From: Aestuariispira ectoiniformans
GTDB taxonomy: Bacteria; Pseudomonadota; Alphaproteobacteria; UBA8366; Aestuariispiraceae
Assembly (NCBI RefSeq): GCF_025136295.1
Contig: NZ_CP062788.1
Span: forward strand, 3,737,588 to 3,801,587
Length of the DNA stretch: 64,000 nt
Direction: 5' to 3'
Translations under genes and position numbers: made by a program
The notes under the pieces: generated by a model
Told to the model about the DNA's origin: nothing
Seen by the model: the letters and a program-made list of their open reading frames with translations, nothing else
Database searches by the model: none
Shown: in pieces, positions 48,227 to 57,518 of the stretch
How the letters are laid out: each line of letters begins with the position of its first letter
Position numbering within the stretch: the stretch's first letter is position 1

Positions 48227-49378
48227 TTATTGCGCCAGATGGTCGATCAATTTGCGTAGGAACGCTTCCCCTTCCTCGACCTGGGAAATCTTGATGAATT
48301 CGTCAGGCTGATGCGCCTGGTCGATGGAGCCCGGCCCGCAGACCACGGTCGAGAAGCCGACTTCCTGGAACTGACCTGCTTCCGTACCATAGGGCACGAC
48401 GCTGATCGAGTTCTGACCGCTCAGCAACCGGCATAATTCTTCCGCTGCGCCGCTTTCTTCCGGCTTCAACCCGGGTGCAGCCGATGTGGCAACGGTGGTG
48501 ATGCTGCACTCCGGCGCGATCGCCTGCATTTCCGGCAGCAATTCTGCGCAATAGGCCTCGAATTTCGCCAGAACGTCTTTCGGATTGTCCCAGGGCAGAT
48601 TGCGCACGTCCCAGACGAATGTGCATTCGCGCGAGATGATATTCATCGCCGTGCCACCGTTCACCACGCCCACGTGGACTGTCGTGTAAGGCGGTTCGAA
48701 ACCGTTCGCCGGATCGGCGGAAGCCTTGAATTCATCCATGATGCCGCGCAGGAACTCGATGAGTTTCGCCGCTGTCATAACAGCACTGACGCCGCGGTGA
48801 ACCTGGCTGGAATGCGCCTCATGGCCGATAACCGTGGTCTGGAACCCGTTCACCCCTTTATGGGCGTTGACGATTTCCATATTGGTCGGCTCACCGACGA
48901 CAACCGCGCGCGGCTTCGGCAGATGGTCCGCCATTTCACGGATCATGCGCGGCGCGCCGACACAGCCCACTTCCTCGTCATAGGACAAGGCGAAGTGGAT
49001 CGGCTTTTTAAGACCCTTCTTCAGCATTTCAGGGACAAGCGACAGGCCAATGGCGGAAAACGCCTTCATGTCGGCGGTGCCGCGGCCATAAAGTTTGCCG
49101 TCTTTTTCCACGACGGTGAAAGGGTCCGTGCTCCAGGGCTGGCCATCAACCGGCACAACGTCCGTATGGCCGCTCAGGACCACGCCGCCTTCGACTTTCG
49201 GACCGACGGTCGCATAAAGGTTGGCCTTGGACTTGTCGTCGTTAAAGACAAGTGTGCTTTCCACACCGTACTCGGCCAGATAGTCCCGCACATAGTGAAT
49301 CAATTCCAGATTGGAATGGCGGGACACCGTGTCGAACGACACCAGTTTCCCAATCATGTCTATAGCGTTAGCGACCAC
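48227..49378 (-). CDS. M20 deacylase, ArgE/acetylornithine deacetylase-like
   Basis: 383-aa zinc hydrolase: metal ligands in LSGHTDVVPV (His), GRGTADMK (Asp), YDEEVGCVG (catalytic Glu and Glu), GEPTNMEIV (Glu) and the C-terminal SIDQAHQPDE (His). Clearly ArgE-type, but its place as first gene of a peptide transporter operon suggests catabolism of an imported N-acyl amino acid or dipeptide rather than arginine synthesis. GTG 49378 has GGGGAG 6 bases upstream. Confidence 0.93.
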   Translation of the reverse strand: MVANAIDMIGKLVSFDTVSRHSNLELIHYVRDYLAEYGVESTLVFNDDKSKANLYATVGPKVEGGVVLSGHTDVVPVDGQPWSTDPFTVVEKDGKLYGRGTADMKAFSAIGLSLVPEMLKKGLKKPIHFALSYDEEVGCVGAPRMIREMADHLPKPRAVVVGEPTNMEIVNAHKGVNGFQTTVIGHEAHSSQVHRGVSAVMTAAKLIEFLRGIMDEFKASADPANGFEPPYTTVHVGVVNGGTAMNIISRECTFVWDVRNLPWDNPKDVLAKFEAYCAELLPEMQAIAPECSITTVATSAAPGLKPEESGAAEELCRLLSGQNSISVVPYGTEAGQFQEVGFSTVVCGPGSIDQAHQPDEFIKISQVEEGEAFLRKLIDHLAQ

Positions 49379-49549
49379 GCTCTACTCCCCAAACAAGAAA
49401 ATTCCCGGCGACGTCGGCGCCGCTTCTTTCATGAAGGAATGATTACAGTAAGGTCACACCATAATGTCAAATTGCATTTTTTGGCCTAATCATACATAAA
49501 TACTATACTATTCCAAATTTCGACTTTCGCATGAACCCTTAGGAAACAT
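49379..49549. promoter_or_regulatory. Divergent promoter region of the peptide operon and its LysR gene
   Basis: 171 bases, AT-rich in the centre (49440-49530), between the argE-like and LysR genes. It must hold both promoters and the LysR binding site. A short CAAA/TTTG dyad lies near 49469-49482. I could not fix exact promoter elements. Confidence 0.55.
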
Positions 49550-50455
49550 ATGAGACTTCGCCAAGTTGAGGCCTTCCGCGCCACCATGACCACGGGCACG
49601 ATTACCGGTGCGGCAAACATCATGTCGATTACACAACCATCGGTAAGTCGCCTTATTTCCGACCTGGAAGCCAATCTGGGCTTTCGCCTGTTCGAACGCC
49701 GCCGTGGACGTTTGCACCCGACGGCAGAGGCCCTTCGATTCTATCAGGAAGTCGAGCGCGCCTTCACCGGCCTGGACCAGCTAGAGCATGTGGCGGAGCG
49801 TATTCGCCAGGAGCAAACCGGCCATCTGTCGGTTCATTCGGCGCCTGCGCTGTCCACCTCGTTGATCCCGCGCGCTCTGAAACGGTTCCACGAAAGCTAT
49901 CCCGATGCGAAAGTGACCCTGGAAGTCCGCGCGCCCTTTGCCATTTTCGACCGGTTGCAGGCACATGCCACGGATGTGGCAATCACCAACCGCGCGGCAG
50001 AACTGCCCGGTGTGGTCCAGGACCCGCTGGTTGATGCCGCTTTCGTCTGCGCCATACCGGAAGGACACCGGCTCGCCAAGAAGGATGTAATCGGCCCGCA
50101 GGACCTCAATGGTGAGACAGTCATCGGCCTCACACCGGAAGGCCCCCTGAACTGGAACCTGATATTCAACACACTGAACGATGCCGGGATCGACTATAAA
50201 AGCTGGGTTTCGACGCAACGCGCCTACACCACCTATGCCCTGGTGGCTGAAGGCCTGGGGATTGGTATTTTCGAGCCATTCTCGGCCCGAAACTGGCTGA
50301 AGGAAGGGGTTGTGATCCGGCCATTCCGCCCCAAGATCACCTTTTCTTTCGCCATCTGCTTTCCCGCCAACAAGATGCGGTCCGCCATGGCGAGGGATTT
50401 CGCACAAATGGTACAAGAGCAGTTGCAGGAGAACCCTCTGCCCTTTCAGGACTGA
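49550..50455 (+). CDS. LysR-family regulator (OccR/NocR-like)
   Basis: 301 aa. N-terminal helix-turn-helix RLRQVEAFRATMTTGTITGAANIMSITQPSVSRLISDLEANLGFRLFERRRGRL; effector domain from residue ~90. The RLRQVEAFRA start is typical of the subgroup that regulates opine and amino-acid catabolism (OccR, NocR). Divergent from the argE-transporter-amidohydrolase operon, which it most likely controls, with the imported compound or its product as inducer. Confidence 0.92.
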   Translation: MRLRQVEAFRATMTTGTITGAANIMSITQPSVSRLISDLEANLGFRLFERRRGRLHPTAEALRFYQEVERAFTGLDQLEHVAERIRQEQTGHLSVHSAPALSTSLIPRALKRFHESYPDAKVTLEVRAPFAIFDRLQAHATDVAITNRAAELPGVVQDPLVDAAFVCAIPEGHRLAKKDVIGPQDLNGETVIGLTPEGPLNWNLIFNTLNDAGIDYKSWVSTQRAYTTYALVAEGLGIGIFEPFSARNWLKEGVVIRPFRPKITFSFAICFPANKMRSAMARDFAQMVQEQLQENPLPFQD

Positions 50456-50468
50456 TCGGTTTTTCCGG

Positions 50469-50789
50469 TCAACCGGCTGCAATCAGCACGGCGACCAGCA
50501 ACAGCGGCACACCGATCACAACCGTCAGGCCGACAACCCAAAGTATCAGATGGTCGCCCGGGCTGGCTTTCCGTTCCACAATTGCCTCATAGGTTCCGCC
50601 CCAGAACAGGATCAGCCCCGCCAGACTGGCGAGCCATCCATACAAACCCACCTGCGTCCAGCCCGGCGTGTAGGTTGCGACCAGGATCAAAAGCAGGCCA
50701 CAGGCCGCGATTACACTCCCCAACCAACGCATATGGTTCAGGTTTGCCGTAGACAGATACCAATGTTTGACCTTCGTGATTTTTTCCAT
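50469..50789 (-). CDS. Small membrane protein of unknown function
   Basis: 106 aa with three hydrophobic segments (residues ~22-40, ~47-65 and ~82-104) and a basic N-terminus (EKITKVKHWYLSTANLNHMRW). ATG 50789 has GAGGTG upstream; GTG 50798 is in frame. I do not recognise the family. It converges on the LysR gene with 13 bases between. Confidence 0.6.
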   Translation of the reverse strand: MEKITKVKHWYLSTANLNHMRWLGSVIAACGLLLILVATYTPGWTQVGLYGWLASLAGLILFWGGTYEAIVERKASPGDHLILWVVGLTVVIGVPLLLVAVLIAAG

Positions 50790-50927
50790 GACGGGCACCT
50801 CTTTGCAGGCAATAACCCAATCATTCCGAAACAGTCAGCCACTCTTCCCGGAGTGATGCCCCTCTCTGATTAACATAGGCCCACAGGGGCGGGTGACCAG
50901 CCAGAGCAGTCAATCACATTCAGGGTC

Positions 50928-52781
50928 TCAGTCCGCGGCTGCATCCCGTGTATCTGTATCCAGGCCCAGGAAACCACCGGACTGGCGCTGCCAGAGCGAG
51001 GCGTAGAGACCGTTCTGCTGCAGCAATTCGTCATGGCTGCCGGTCTCAATCACCCGGCCCTTGTCAATCACGACCAGACGGTCGAGCATCGCAATGGTCG
51101 ACAGGCGATGGGCAATGGCAATCACCGTCTTGTCTTCCATCAGCTTGGCAAGCTGGTCCTGGATTGCGTTTTCCACATCGGAATCCAGTGCCGAAGTTGC
51201 CTCATCCAGAACCAGAATCGGTGCGTCTTTCAGCAGGACACGCGCAATCGCGATACGCTGTCGCTGGCCACCGGACAGCTTGACACCGCGTTCGCCGACA
51301 TGCGCGTCATAGCCGGTGCGTCCCTTGATATCACTCAGGTCCGGGATAAAATCATCCGCCTGCGCCCATTGGGCGGCTTGCAGGATCTCGTTATCCTCCG
51401 CCTCCGGCCGGCCATAGCCGATATTGTCCCGGATCGACCGATGCAGCAGGGATGTATCCTGTGTCACCATACCGATATAACGGCGCAGCGATGCCTGGCT
51501 GACATCGGCAATATCCTGCCCATCGATCAGAATCCGCCCGGATTCCAGATCGTGAAAACGCAACAGCAGGTTAACCAGCGTGGACTTGCCTGCGCCGGAA
51601 CGTCCAACAACGCCGATCTTCTCCCCCGGTCGGATCGTCAACGAGAAATCCTCGATTACACCAGCCTCGCGGCCATAGTGGAACCGGACATGGTCAAATT
51701 GAATCCCGCCCTGGTCAACGGTCAACTCCCCTGCACCCGGTTTGTCCATCACCGTCACCGGCTTGGCGATCGTGTTGATGCCGTCCTGAACCGTCCCGAT
51801 ATTTTCAAACAGGTTCGCCAACTGCCAGAGAACATAGTTGGACATCCCCTTCACGCGCAGGGCCAGTGCAGCCGCGACCGCGATAGAGCCGAGCGAAATA
51901 CTCGCCTGCATCCAGGAATAGACACTCACCACCACAATCGCGATCAACAACAGAGCATTGCAGCAATGCAGACTGACCGTCAGCCCTGTGATCCTGCGCA
52001 TCTGACGGCGCATTGTCTCGATAAAGCTTTCCAGAACATCGCGGGCGTGGGCCTCTTCACGCACAGTATGCGCAAACAGCTTGATCGTCTGGATGTTTGT
52101 ATAGCTGTCAACAACATGACCGGTCAGCATCGCACGGGCCGCAGCGTTTTCCTTGGACAGGGCGCGCAGCTTTGGCAGGAAATAGATAAGGATCACGACG
52201 TAGAGGCTGAACCAGATCAAGAACGGCGCAATCAGCCAGACGTCCATCCGGCCGACGAGGATCACACCGCCAAAAAAGAAAACCGATACATAGACAAAAA
52301 CCTCCGCCAGCTTCATGACCGTTTCACGGGTCGCCCTGGCGGTCTGCAGCACCTTCTGGGAGATACGCCCCGCGAACTCATCCTGAAAGAAGGCCATGCT
52401 CTGCCCCAGGATATAGCGGTGCATCAAATGCAGCATCATACCCGGATAGTTTCCGAACAGAACCTGGTTTGCCATAAGGCTGTTCAACAGGACCACCGCA
52501 GGCAGGAATGCCGCCAGCAGCAGCATACCCCCCAGCTTCCAGCCATAGTCAGCCAGAAAGGTCTCCCGGTCCGCACTGCCCAGCCAGTCCACCAGATGCC
52601 CCACATACCCCAGCAACAAAAGGTCGATCATGGAGATCACCGCCGTCAGCACCGCCATGACCAGAACCCAGGGCAGCGCCGGACGCGAATAATGCATCAC
52701 AAAGGCGAACAGGCCGCTGGGCGGCGTCGAAAGTCCCTTATCCGGGAACGGATTTATCAGGTTTTCAAAAAAGCGGAACAT
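50928..52781 (-). CDS. ABC exporter half-transporter (membrane-ATPase fusion), MsbA-like
   Basis: 617 aa: six membrane segments in residues ~35-330, then an ATPase domain with VVGRSGAGKSTLVNLLLRF, the signature LSGGQRQRIAIARVLL and LVLDEATSALDSDVE. Type IV exporter architecture, functioning as a homodimer or with another half-transporter. Substrate unknown; lipids, peptides or drugs are typical. No partner gene adjoins it, which favours a homodimer. Confidence 0.93.
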   Translation of the reverse strand: MFRFFENLINPFPDKGLSTPPSGLFAFVMHYSRPALPWVLVMAVLTAVISMIDLLLLGYVGHLVDWLGSADRETFLADYGWKLGGMLLLAAFLPAVVLLNSLMANQVLFGNYPGMMLHLMHRYILGQSMAFFQDEFAGRISQKVLQTARATRETVMKLAEVFVYVSVFFFGGVILVGRMDVWLIAPFLIWFSLYVVILIYFLPKLRALSKENAAARAMLTGHVVDSYTNIQTIKLFAHTVREEAHARDVLESFIETMRRQMRRITGLTVSLHCCNALLLIAIVVVSVYSWMQASISLGSIAVAAALALRVKGMSNYVLWQLANLFENIGTVQDGINTIAKPVTVMDKPGAGELTVDQGGIQFDHVRFHYGREAGVIEDFSLTIRPGEKIGVVGRSGAGKSTLVNLLLRFHDLESGRILIDGQDIADVSQASLRRYIGMVTQDTSLLHRSIRDNIGYGRPEAEDNEILQAAQWAQADDFIPDLSDIKGRTGYDAHVGERGVKLSGGQRQRIAIARVLLKDAPILVLDEATSALDSDVENAIQDQLAKLMEDKTVIAIAHRLSTIAMLDRLVVIDKGRVIETGSHDELLQQNGLYASLWQRQSGGFLGLDTDTRDAAAD

Positions 52782-52899
52782 GACCAGGGTTCATTTCACA
52801 GGAAAGTGGAGAGCAGACGCGGGAAAGAATACAACCATAAGAGGTTTGTATTTTACCCTAGCAACCTGCCATCAGAAACATGGGCTTGTCGAACAGATT

Positions 52900-53694
52900 T
52901 TACCCCGACACGCCATTTTGTGAAAAGGCATCATGTACCAAATGTGCAGCCTGCTCCATTTCCGCCCGGTCAACCTGACCAACCAGGGCATAGCCAAGCT
53001 TCCTGTCGACCCAGTAGAATGCTGTCAACCCATCCCGCTCTACCAGACGGAACGCCGTATCCTGATTGTTTGCATCCGATGTCAGATACAATGTAACCCG
53101 ACGGCCGACCCCATCTTCATACATAAGCTGGCAAGAAGGTAACGTATCACCGGGAAGCAAACGCCCCCCCAACAGCTTGAACCCCAGAGCGGTCAGATCA
53201 GGCGCCTTCATCGGGCGCTGCATTCTCTTGCTGAGCCATGCAAGTAAATGGCTCTGCTCATTCGCGCCCACTTCCACCGGATGACGAACCTCAACCGCAT
53301 AGGTCCGGTGGGCCGCCAGCGCAGGCTGCGTCCAGGCCACTTGCCGCGCAGCCCCTTTATCCTCGATATTCTGCCAATAGCCCCCTGTAACTGCCCCTAC
53401 CACAAAGATCAGCACCGCAGCGGCCACCTGCAAGGCCTTTCCCGCCCAGACGGACCGAAGGGCTCTGCGGTCGTCCAGCACAGCAGACAAGGCGGCCGGA
53501 ACGGGTTCCTCCGCAACAGGTGCATAGGCCTTTTGCAGGGCGTCGGCCTGTATCCGATAGTTATGCCACCGTTCGGCCTCCTTCGGGTGCTCCCGCAACC
53601 AGGCTTCCACATTGCGGCATTTGTCATCTTCCAGACAACCGTCCACCCAGGCCTGCAAGTCCTCTTCGCGAACAGGTGCATTATGTTTGTTCAT
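52900..53694 (-). CDS. Anti-sigma factor with single membrane segment
   Basis: 264 aa: N-terminal zinc-finger-like/anti-sigma region (EDLQAWVDGCLEDDKCRNVEAWLREHPKEAERWHNY), a membrane segment at residues ~84-106 (LQVAAAVLIFVVGAVTGGYW) and a periplasmic domain (residues ~110-264). This is the FecR/RsiW-like layout that holds an ECF sigma factor at the membrane. Its start overlaps the sigma stop by 4 bases. The signal sensed by the periplasmic domain is unknown. Confidence 0.88.
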   Translation of the reverse strand: MNKHNAPVREEDLQAWVDGCLEDDKCRNVEAWLREHPKEAERWHNYRIQADALQKAYAPVAEEPVPAALSAVLDDRRALRSVWAGKALQVAAAVLIFVVGAVTGGYWQNIEDKGAARQVAWTQPALAAHRTYAVEVRHPVEVGANEQSHLLAWLSKRMQRPMKAPDLTALGFKLLGGRLLPGDTLPSCQLMYEDGVGRRVTLYLTSDANNQDTAFRLVERDGLTAFYWVDRKLGYALVGQVDRAEMEQAAHLVHDAFSQNGVSG

Positions 53695-54197
53695 TTCACC
53701 CTCCGCACACGTCTTTCATCCGGGTTTTCGACAACCTTGTGCAAGGCCTCCCGCGCCCGGGACAGCCGTGACATGACCGTGCCTTTGGGAACATCAAGAA
53801 TTTTCGCCGCCTCTTCGTAACTGCAGCCTTCCAGAACAATCAGCGACAGAACCATGCGATGCGCATCACCCAGCTTTTCAAACGCGATGGCCACGTCATT
53901 CAGGGCCAGCCGGGAAAGCTGATTGTCCGGAGACGGACTTTCCGGCAGCATCTCGACACCGCGTTCATAGCGCCGATAGCCCCGCTTCATTTCGTTGATA
54001 AAACTGTTTTGCAAAATAGTGAAAACCCAGGCCTTCAAACTGCCTCCGGGCCGGAGGCGGAACAAATGCCGCCGGGACCACGCACGCTCCAGGCAGACCT
54101 GTACCAGTTCATCTGCCAATTCGCTGTCACGCGCCAAAACCAGCGCATAGCGGCGAAGATTGGGTATCAGCGCCAGCAAATCGTCGCTAAAACCCAT
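53691..54197 (-). CDS. ECF RNA polymerase sigma factor
   Basis: 168 aa. Region 2 (LRRYALVLARDSELADELVQVCLERAWSRRH, then LKAWVFTILQNSFINEMKR) and region 4 (LIVLEGCSYEEAAKILDVPKGTVMSRLSRAREAL) are present, without regions 1 and 3. ATG 54197 is chosen; ATG 54212 is an alternative. Translationally coupled to the anti-sigma gene. The adjacent COG4315 gene is a likely target or part of the same transcript. Confidence 0.93.
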   Translation of the reverse strand: MGFSDDLLALIPNLRRYALVLARDSELADELVQVCLERAWSRRHLFRLRPGGSLKAWVFTILQNSFINEMKRGYRRYERGVEMLPESPSPDNQLSRLALNDVAIAFEKLGDAHRMVLSLIVLEGCSYEEAAKILDVPKGTVMSRLSRAREALHKVVENPDERRVRRVK

Positions 54198-54247
54198 ATA
54201 TCTGCATCCCATGCATATGCATCACGTCCATTGGATTTGCATCGCCC

Positions 54248-54276
54248 GTGGGAGGAGAAGAGCATCTCTCCCCCAC
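54248..54276 (-). terminator. Hairpin between COG4315 gene and sigma gene
   Basis: A ten-pair stem with one bulge (54248-54258 with 54267-54276), 15 bases after the COG4315 stop. No T-run follows, so partial termination or mRNA processing is the most it could do. Confidence 0.35.
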
Positions 54277-54290
54277 AAGCGCACCTGCCT

Positions 54291-54680
54291 TCAAGGTTTG
54301 GCAACAGACCAAACATCCTTGAAACCGTGGCCGGTAACATCACCGGGCTTCTTGTCCTTTATCCAACCATACAACGGCATGCCCTTATAGGCCCACTGCT
54401 TTCCGCCATCACGCCGATTGACGAGACTGAAACCATCGGACGCCATCGCACCATATCCGGCCATAAGCGGCGGCCAGGCCTTGGCGCATTTGTCATAGCA
54501 GTTCGACTTGCCATCTTCATCGTTCTTGAACGTATAGAGGGTCATGCCATGCTTGTCCGCCCAGACGGTTCCCAAGCTGGTTTCGGATCGCATGACAGGC
54601 GCATCACCGGCCAATGCCGACAGGCTGCTTCCCGTGGCAAGCATCGCACCAAGGGCACAAATCGTTACAAACCTTTTCAT
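54291..54680 (-). CDS. COG4315 secreted-repeat lipoprotein-like protein
   Basis: 129 aa with a signal peptide (KRFVTICALGAMLATGSSLSALAG) and two copies of the COG4315 repeat: SLGTVWADKHGMTLYTFKNDEDGKSNCYDKCAKAWPPL and RRDGGKQWAYKGMPLYGWIKDKKPGDVTG. The Cys pair in NCYDKC is conserved in the family; function unknown, predicted periplasmic. Its place upstream of an ECF sigma/anti-sigma pair suggests a stress-related role. Confidence 0.87.
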   Translation of the reverse strand: MKRFVTICALGAMLATGSSLSALAGDAPVMRSETSLGTVWADKHGMTLYTFKNDEDGKSNCYDKCAKAWPPLMAGYGAMASDGFSLVNRRDGGKQWAYKGMPLYGWIKDKKPGDVTGHGFKDVWSVAKP

Positions 54681-54708
54681 GATAGTCTCCCCGTATTGGT
54701 ATCCAACA

Positions 54709-54730
54709 AGGAGCCCTCAAAGCGGCTCCT
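54709..54730. promoter_or_regulatory. Inverted repeat upstream of COG4315 gene
   Basis: AGGAGCC (54709-54715) and GGCTCCT (54724-54730), perfect 7-base arms with an 8-base loop, 29-50 bases before the COG4315 start. Could be a leader hairpin or operator for the COG4315-sigma unit. Confidence 0.35.
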
Positions 54731-54881
54731 GTTAGATAAACAGTTGAGGCAGGGAAAAATTCCAAAAAAAATGGGCCATTCGACCTCGGACTATTTCGCT
54801 TGCCAAATGAAATTTTGACGCCTAATAGAAATTCAGGCGGTGTTCCAAGAACCGCCCCATTGACATCTGAACAACCGAATT

Positions 54882-55529
54882 ATGCTTGGCTTTGTGGAGG
54901 TTCGTCCCTTGGGTCGTCTGACTGACGGCGTTGGCGACAACGCTTTGCTGTCCCCTGCCTTTGATAACACCGCGGGTTATCCGCTGTGGGTGTGGCGCGA
55001 TGCCATTTTTTCAAAAGAGGAATGCCAGCGTATCACAGAGCTGGCCGACAATCTTGCCATGGAACGGGGGAAGTTGGTCGGCGGTGAAAAGCACAGCAAC
55101 ATCCGTCGCTGTGACCTATTCTGGATCGACGAAGAGGACCAGGGCGGATGGATTTTCGAGCGGATCATGAAAACCGTCGCCGAAGTTAACCGGGATGTTT
55201 TCGATTTCGTCCTGACGGATTTTGCGGAAAAAATTCAACTGACGCGCTATCCCGAGGGACAGGAAGGCTTTTATGACTGGCATGTGGACCGCGGCAGCCG
55301 CGGCACTGCCCAGCATCGCAAGCTGACCATGGTCGTGCAACTGTCAAACCCGGACGCCTACGAAGGCGGCAGCCTTATTCTGAACGGCGCAGGCGTTGAG
55401 GAAGCAGCCCCCGCCCCGCAAGGCGGGGCCGTCTTCTTCCCCGCCTATGTCCTGCATCGGGTCTCACCGGTCCTAAAAGGGTCGCGCTACAGTCTCGTTA
55501 CCTGGGTGCATGGGCCAAACTTCCGATAG
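54882..55529 (+). CDS. 2-oxoglutarate/Fe(II)-dependent oxygenase
   Basis: 215 aa, jelly-roll dioxygenase. Iron ligands: His and Asp in DWHVDRGS and His in YVLHRVSPV; the 2-oxoglutarate Arg in GSRYSLVTWVHGP. The AQHRKLTMVVQLSNPDAYEGGSLILNG segment matches the prolyl 4-hydroxylase/PiuC-like group. The substrate (protein or small molecule) is unknown. It stands alone between divergent and convergent genes. Confidence 0.9.
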   Translation: MLGFVEVRPLGRLTDGVGDNALLSPAFDNTAGYPLWVWRDAIFSKEECQRITELADNLAMERGKLVGGEKHSNIRRCDLFWIDEEDQGGWIFERIMKTVAEVNRDVFDFVLTDFAEKIQLTRYPEGQEGFYDWHVDRGSRGTAQHRKLTMVVQLSNPDAYEGGSLILNGAGVEEAAPAPQGGAVFFPAYVLHRVSPVLKGSRYSLVTWVHGPNFR

Positions 55530-55549
55530 AAGGTCCGCCCAAAGGCGCC

Positions 55550-57340
55550 CTAGGACAGGACGCCTTCGATCTGATGGGCATGCAGTTTGGCATACAGCCC
55601 ATCCAGCGAGACCAGTTCCTCGTGACGTCCCTCTTCGACCACCTGGCCGTTTTCCATGACGTAAATGATGTCCGCATCCATGATGGTCGACAAGCGGTGC
55701 GCAATCATCAGGACGGTCCGCCCCTGCATCAGGCGCTGCAGCGCTTTTTGGACCAGGGCCTCGGTCTCGGAATCGAGAGCCGACGTCGCCTCGTCCAAAA
55801 GCAGGATCGGCGCATCCTTGTATATCGCGCGTGCAATTGCCAAACGCTGACGCTGCCCGCCGGAAAGCTTGGTTCCCATTTCACCAAGTACGGTATTATA
55901 GCCATCTTCCAACTGTGCAATAAAGTCGTCGGCCTCCGCCGCCCTGGCCGCCGCAACAATACGGTCCATATCCGGTTCGTTGTCGCCATAGGCAATATTC
56001 GCTGCAACCGTATCGTTGAAAATTCCCGCTTCCTGGCTGACCAGGGCAATCTGGCTGCGCAGGGATTTGAAGGTCAGGTCCCGGATCGCCTGACCGTCAA
56101 CAGAAATCACGCCGTCGGTCGCATCGTACAAACGCAGTAACAGATTGAATACCGTGGACTTGCCCGCCCCGGACGGGCCAACCAGCGCCACCTTCGCGCC
56201 TGCGGGCACATCCATGGTCACATGGCTCAATACCTGCTTATCCGCGCGATAGGCAAAGGACACGTCATCGAACCGGATTGCCCCCTTGTCCAGCACCAGT
56301 TCCCTGGCGTCAGGCGCCTCAAACACATTGGGTTTCACATCAATGGTTTCGAACACGCGTTGTGCGGATGCCAGGCCCTGCTGCAGGCTGGCATTCAGGT
56401 TGGCCAGGCTGCGGACAGGCTGGTAAGCCTTCATCATCGCGCCCAGAAAGGCCATGATTTCACCCGGCGTGGCGGTTCCGTCCGCGATCTGGAAACTGCC
56501 GATGGCAATCAGCACGCCGACCGCCAGCCCCGCCAGGGTTTCCATCATCGGATAATTCCGTGAGCGGACTTCGACGGCCTTTACGTTCAAGGACCGCAGC
56601 CATTCAAAAAGCCCTTCGGCCTTGTCCTGGGCATAGTCTTCCGCGCAATAGGATTTGACCAGACGAACGCCGCGAATCTTGTCATCCAGCAGAGCCGTCA
56701 AATCGCCGGTTCGCTCCTGCGTGGCGCGGCTGACCTTGCGCAGCTTGCGGCCGATCACCTGAACCGGCAGGACGGAAATCGGGAACAGCAAAAAGACCCC
56801 GAGCGTCAGTTGCCAGTTCATGTAGAACATGACACCGATCAGTGCGATCACCATAACCGCATCACGCGCCATGCCGGTGATCGACTTCACCACCGCCTCA
56901 CGCACGTTATAGCTGTCACTGATGAAACGGGCGACCAGCTTACTGCTGCCATCCTGCATGACATGGGAGATATCCGCGTTTAGCACCCGGCGCATCATAT
57001 CCGACTGAAGCTTGGAGATGACGCGCATACCCATATCGTTCATCGCAACGGTCTGCAGGTATTTCGCCACGCCCAGCGCCAGCGAAACCGCAACGAAAAC
57101 ACCGGCAACACCGTAAATATAGTTTACATCGCCCGCCAGAAGCGCCTTGTCGATGGCTGGCTGTACCAGATAGGCCTGACCACCCGTCAGCAGGGCAGAT
57201 AGCAGCAAAAAGAGGATGCCGGTAAAAAGCAAGCGCCGGTAGTGGCTGATATATTCCCACATAAGACGGGAAATAAGATACTTGCTGGACAGATGAACAT
57301 CCGCCTCCGTTTTTTTACTTTTGCGTCGGAACAGGCCCAT
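55550..57340 (-). CDS. msbA: ABC exporter, MsbA-like lipid A/lipid flippase
   Basis: 596 aa: six membrane segments (residues ~30-320) and an ATPase with VGPSGAGKSTVFNLLLRLY, LSGGQRQRLAIARAI and LLLDEATSALDSE. The N-terminal region (YLVQPAIDKALLAGD, then DMGMRVISKLQSDMMRRVLNADISH) is typical of MsbA, which flips lipid A-core across the inner membrane. CGGAGG precedes ATG 57340; the frame to 57496 reads through the intergenic region. The second MsbA-like gene (50928-52781) is more divergent. Confidence 0.88.
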   Translation of the reverse strand: MGLFRRKSKKTEADVHLSSKYLISRLMWEYISHYRRLLFTGILFLLLSALLTGGQAYLVQPAIDKALLAGDVNYIYGVAGVFVAVSLALGVAKYLQTVAMNDMGMRVISKLQSDMMRRVLNADISHVMQDGSSKLVARFISDSYNVREAVVKSITGMARDAVMVIALIGVMFYMNWQLTLGVFLLFPISVLPVQVIGRKLRKVSRATQERTGDLTALLDDKIRGVRLVKSYCAEDYAQDKAEGLFEWLRSLNVKAVEVRSRNYPMMETLAGLAVGVLIAIGSFQIADGTATPGEIMAFLGAMMKAYQPVRSLANLNASLQQGLASAQRVFETIDVKPNVFEAPDARELVLDKGAIRFDDVSFAYRADKQVLSHVTMDVPAGAKVALVGPSGAGKSTVFNLLLRLYDATDGVISVDGQAIRDLTFKSLRSQIALVSQEAGIFNDTVAANIAYGDNEPDMDRIVAAARAAEADDFIAQLEDGYNTVLGEMGTKLSGGQRQRLAIARAIYKDAPILLLDEATSALDSETEALVQKALQRLMQGRTVLMIAHRLSTIMDADIIYVMENGQVVEEGRHEELVSLDGLYAKLHAHQIEGVLS

Positions 57341-57455
57341 TATGCCTCCGGTAAATCGACCGGTTACCCGGCGATGGGCAACTACGGTCAAGGACATATC
57401 ACAGATGGCTGAATAGCCGATGCAGCTTGCCAAGGCAACCTGCCCTGCCTTTCCA

Positions 57456-57492
57456 CCAAAAGAAACGGCTGCCGGACATGGCCCGGCAGCCG
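57456..57492 (-). terminator. Terminator after the giant secreted protein gene
   Basis: Perfect 10-base stem CGGCTGCCGG (57466-57475) / CCGGCAGCCG (57483-57492) with a T-rich run (TTTCTTTTGG) on the minus strand, 26 bases after the stop. It separates this gene from msbA. Confidence 0.92.
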
Positions 57493-57518
57493 CCAAAGTC
57501 TGATATGCGGCGGGTCTC

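Noticed and set aside
51033-53096. 687-codon plus-strand ORF
   Set aside because: Antisense to the ABC exporter and anti-sigma genes; no ribosome site or recognisable domain.
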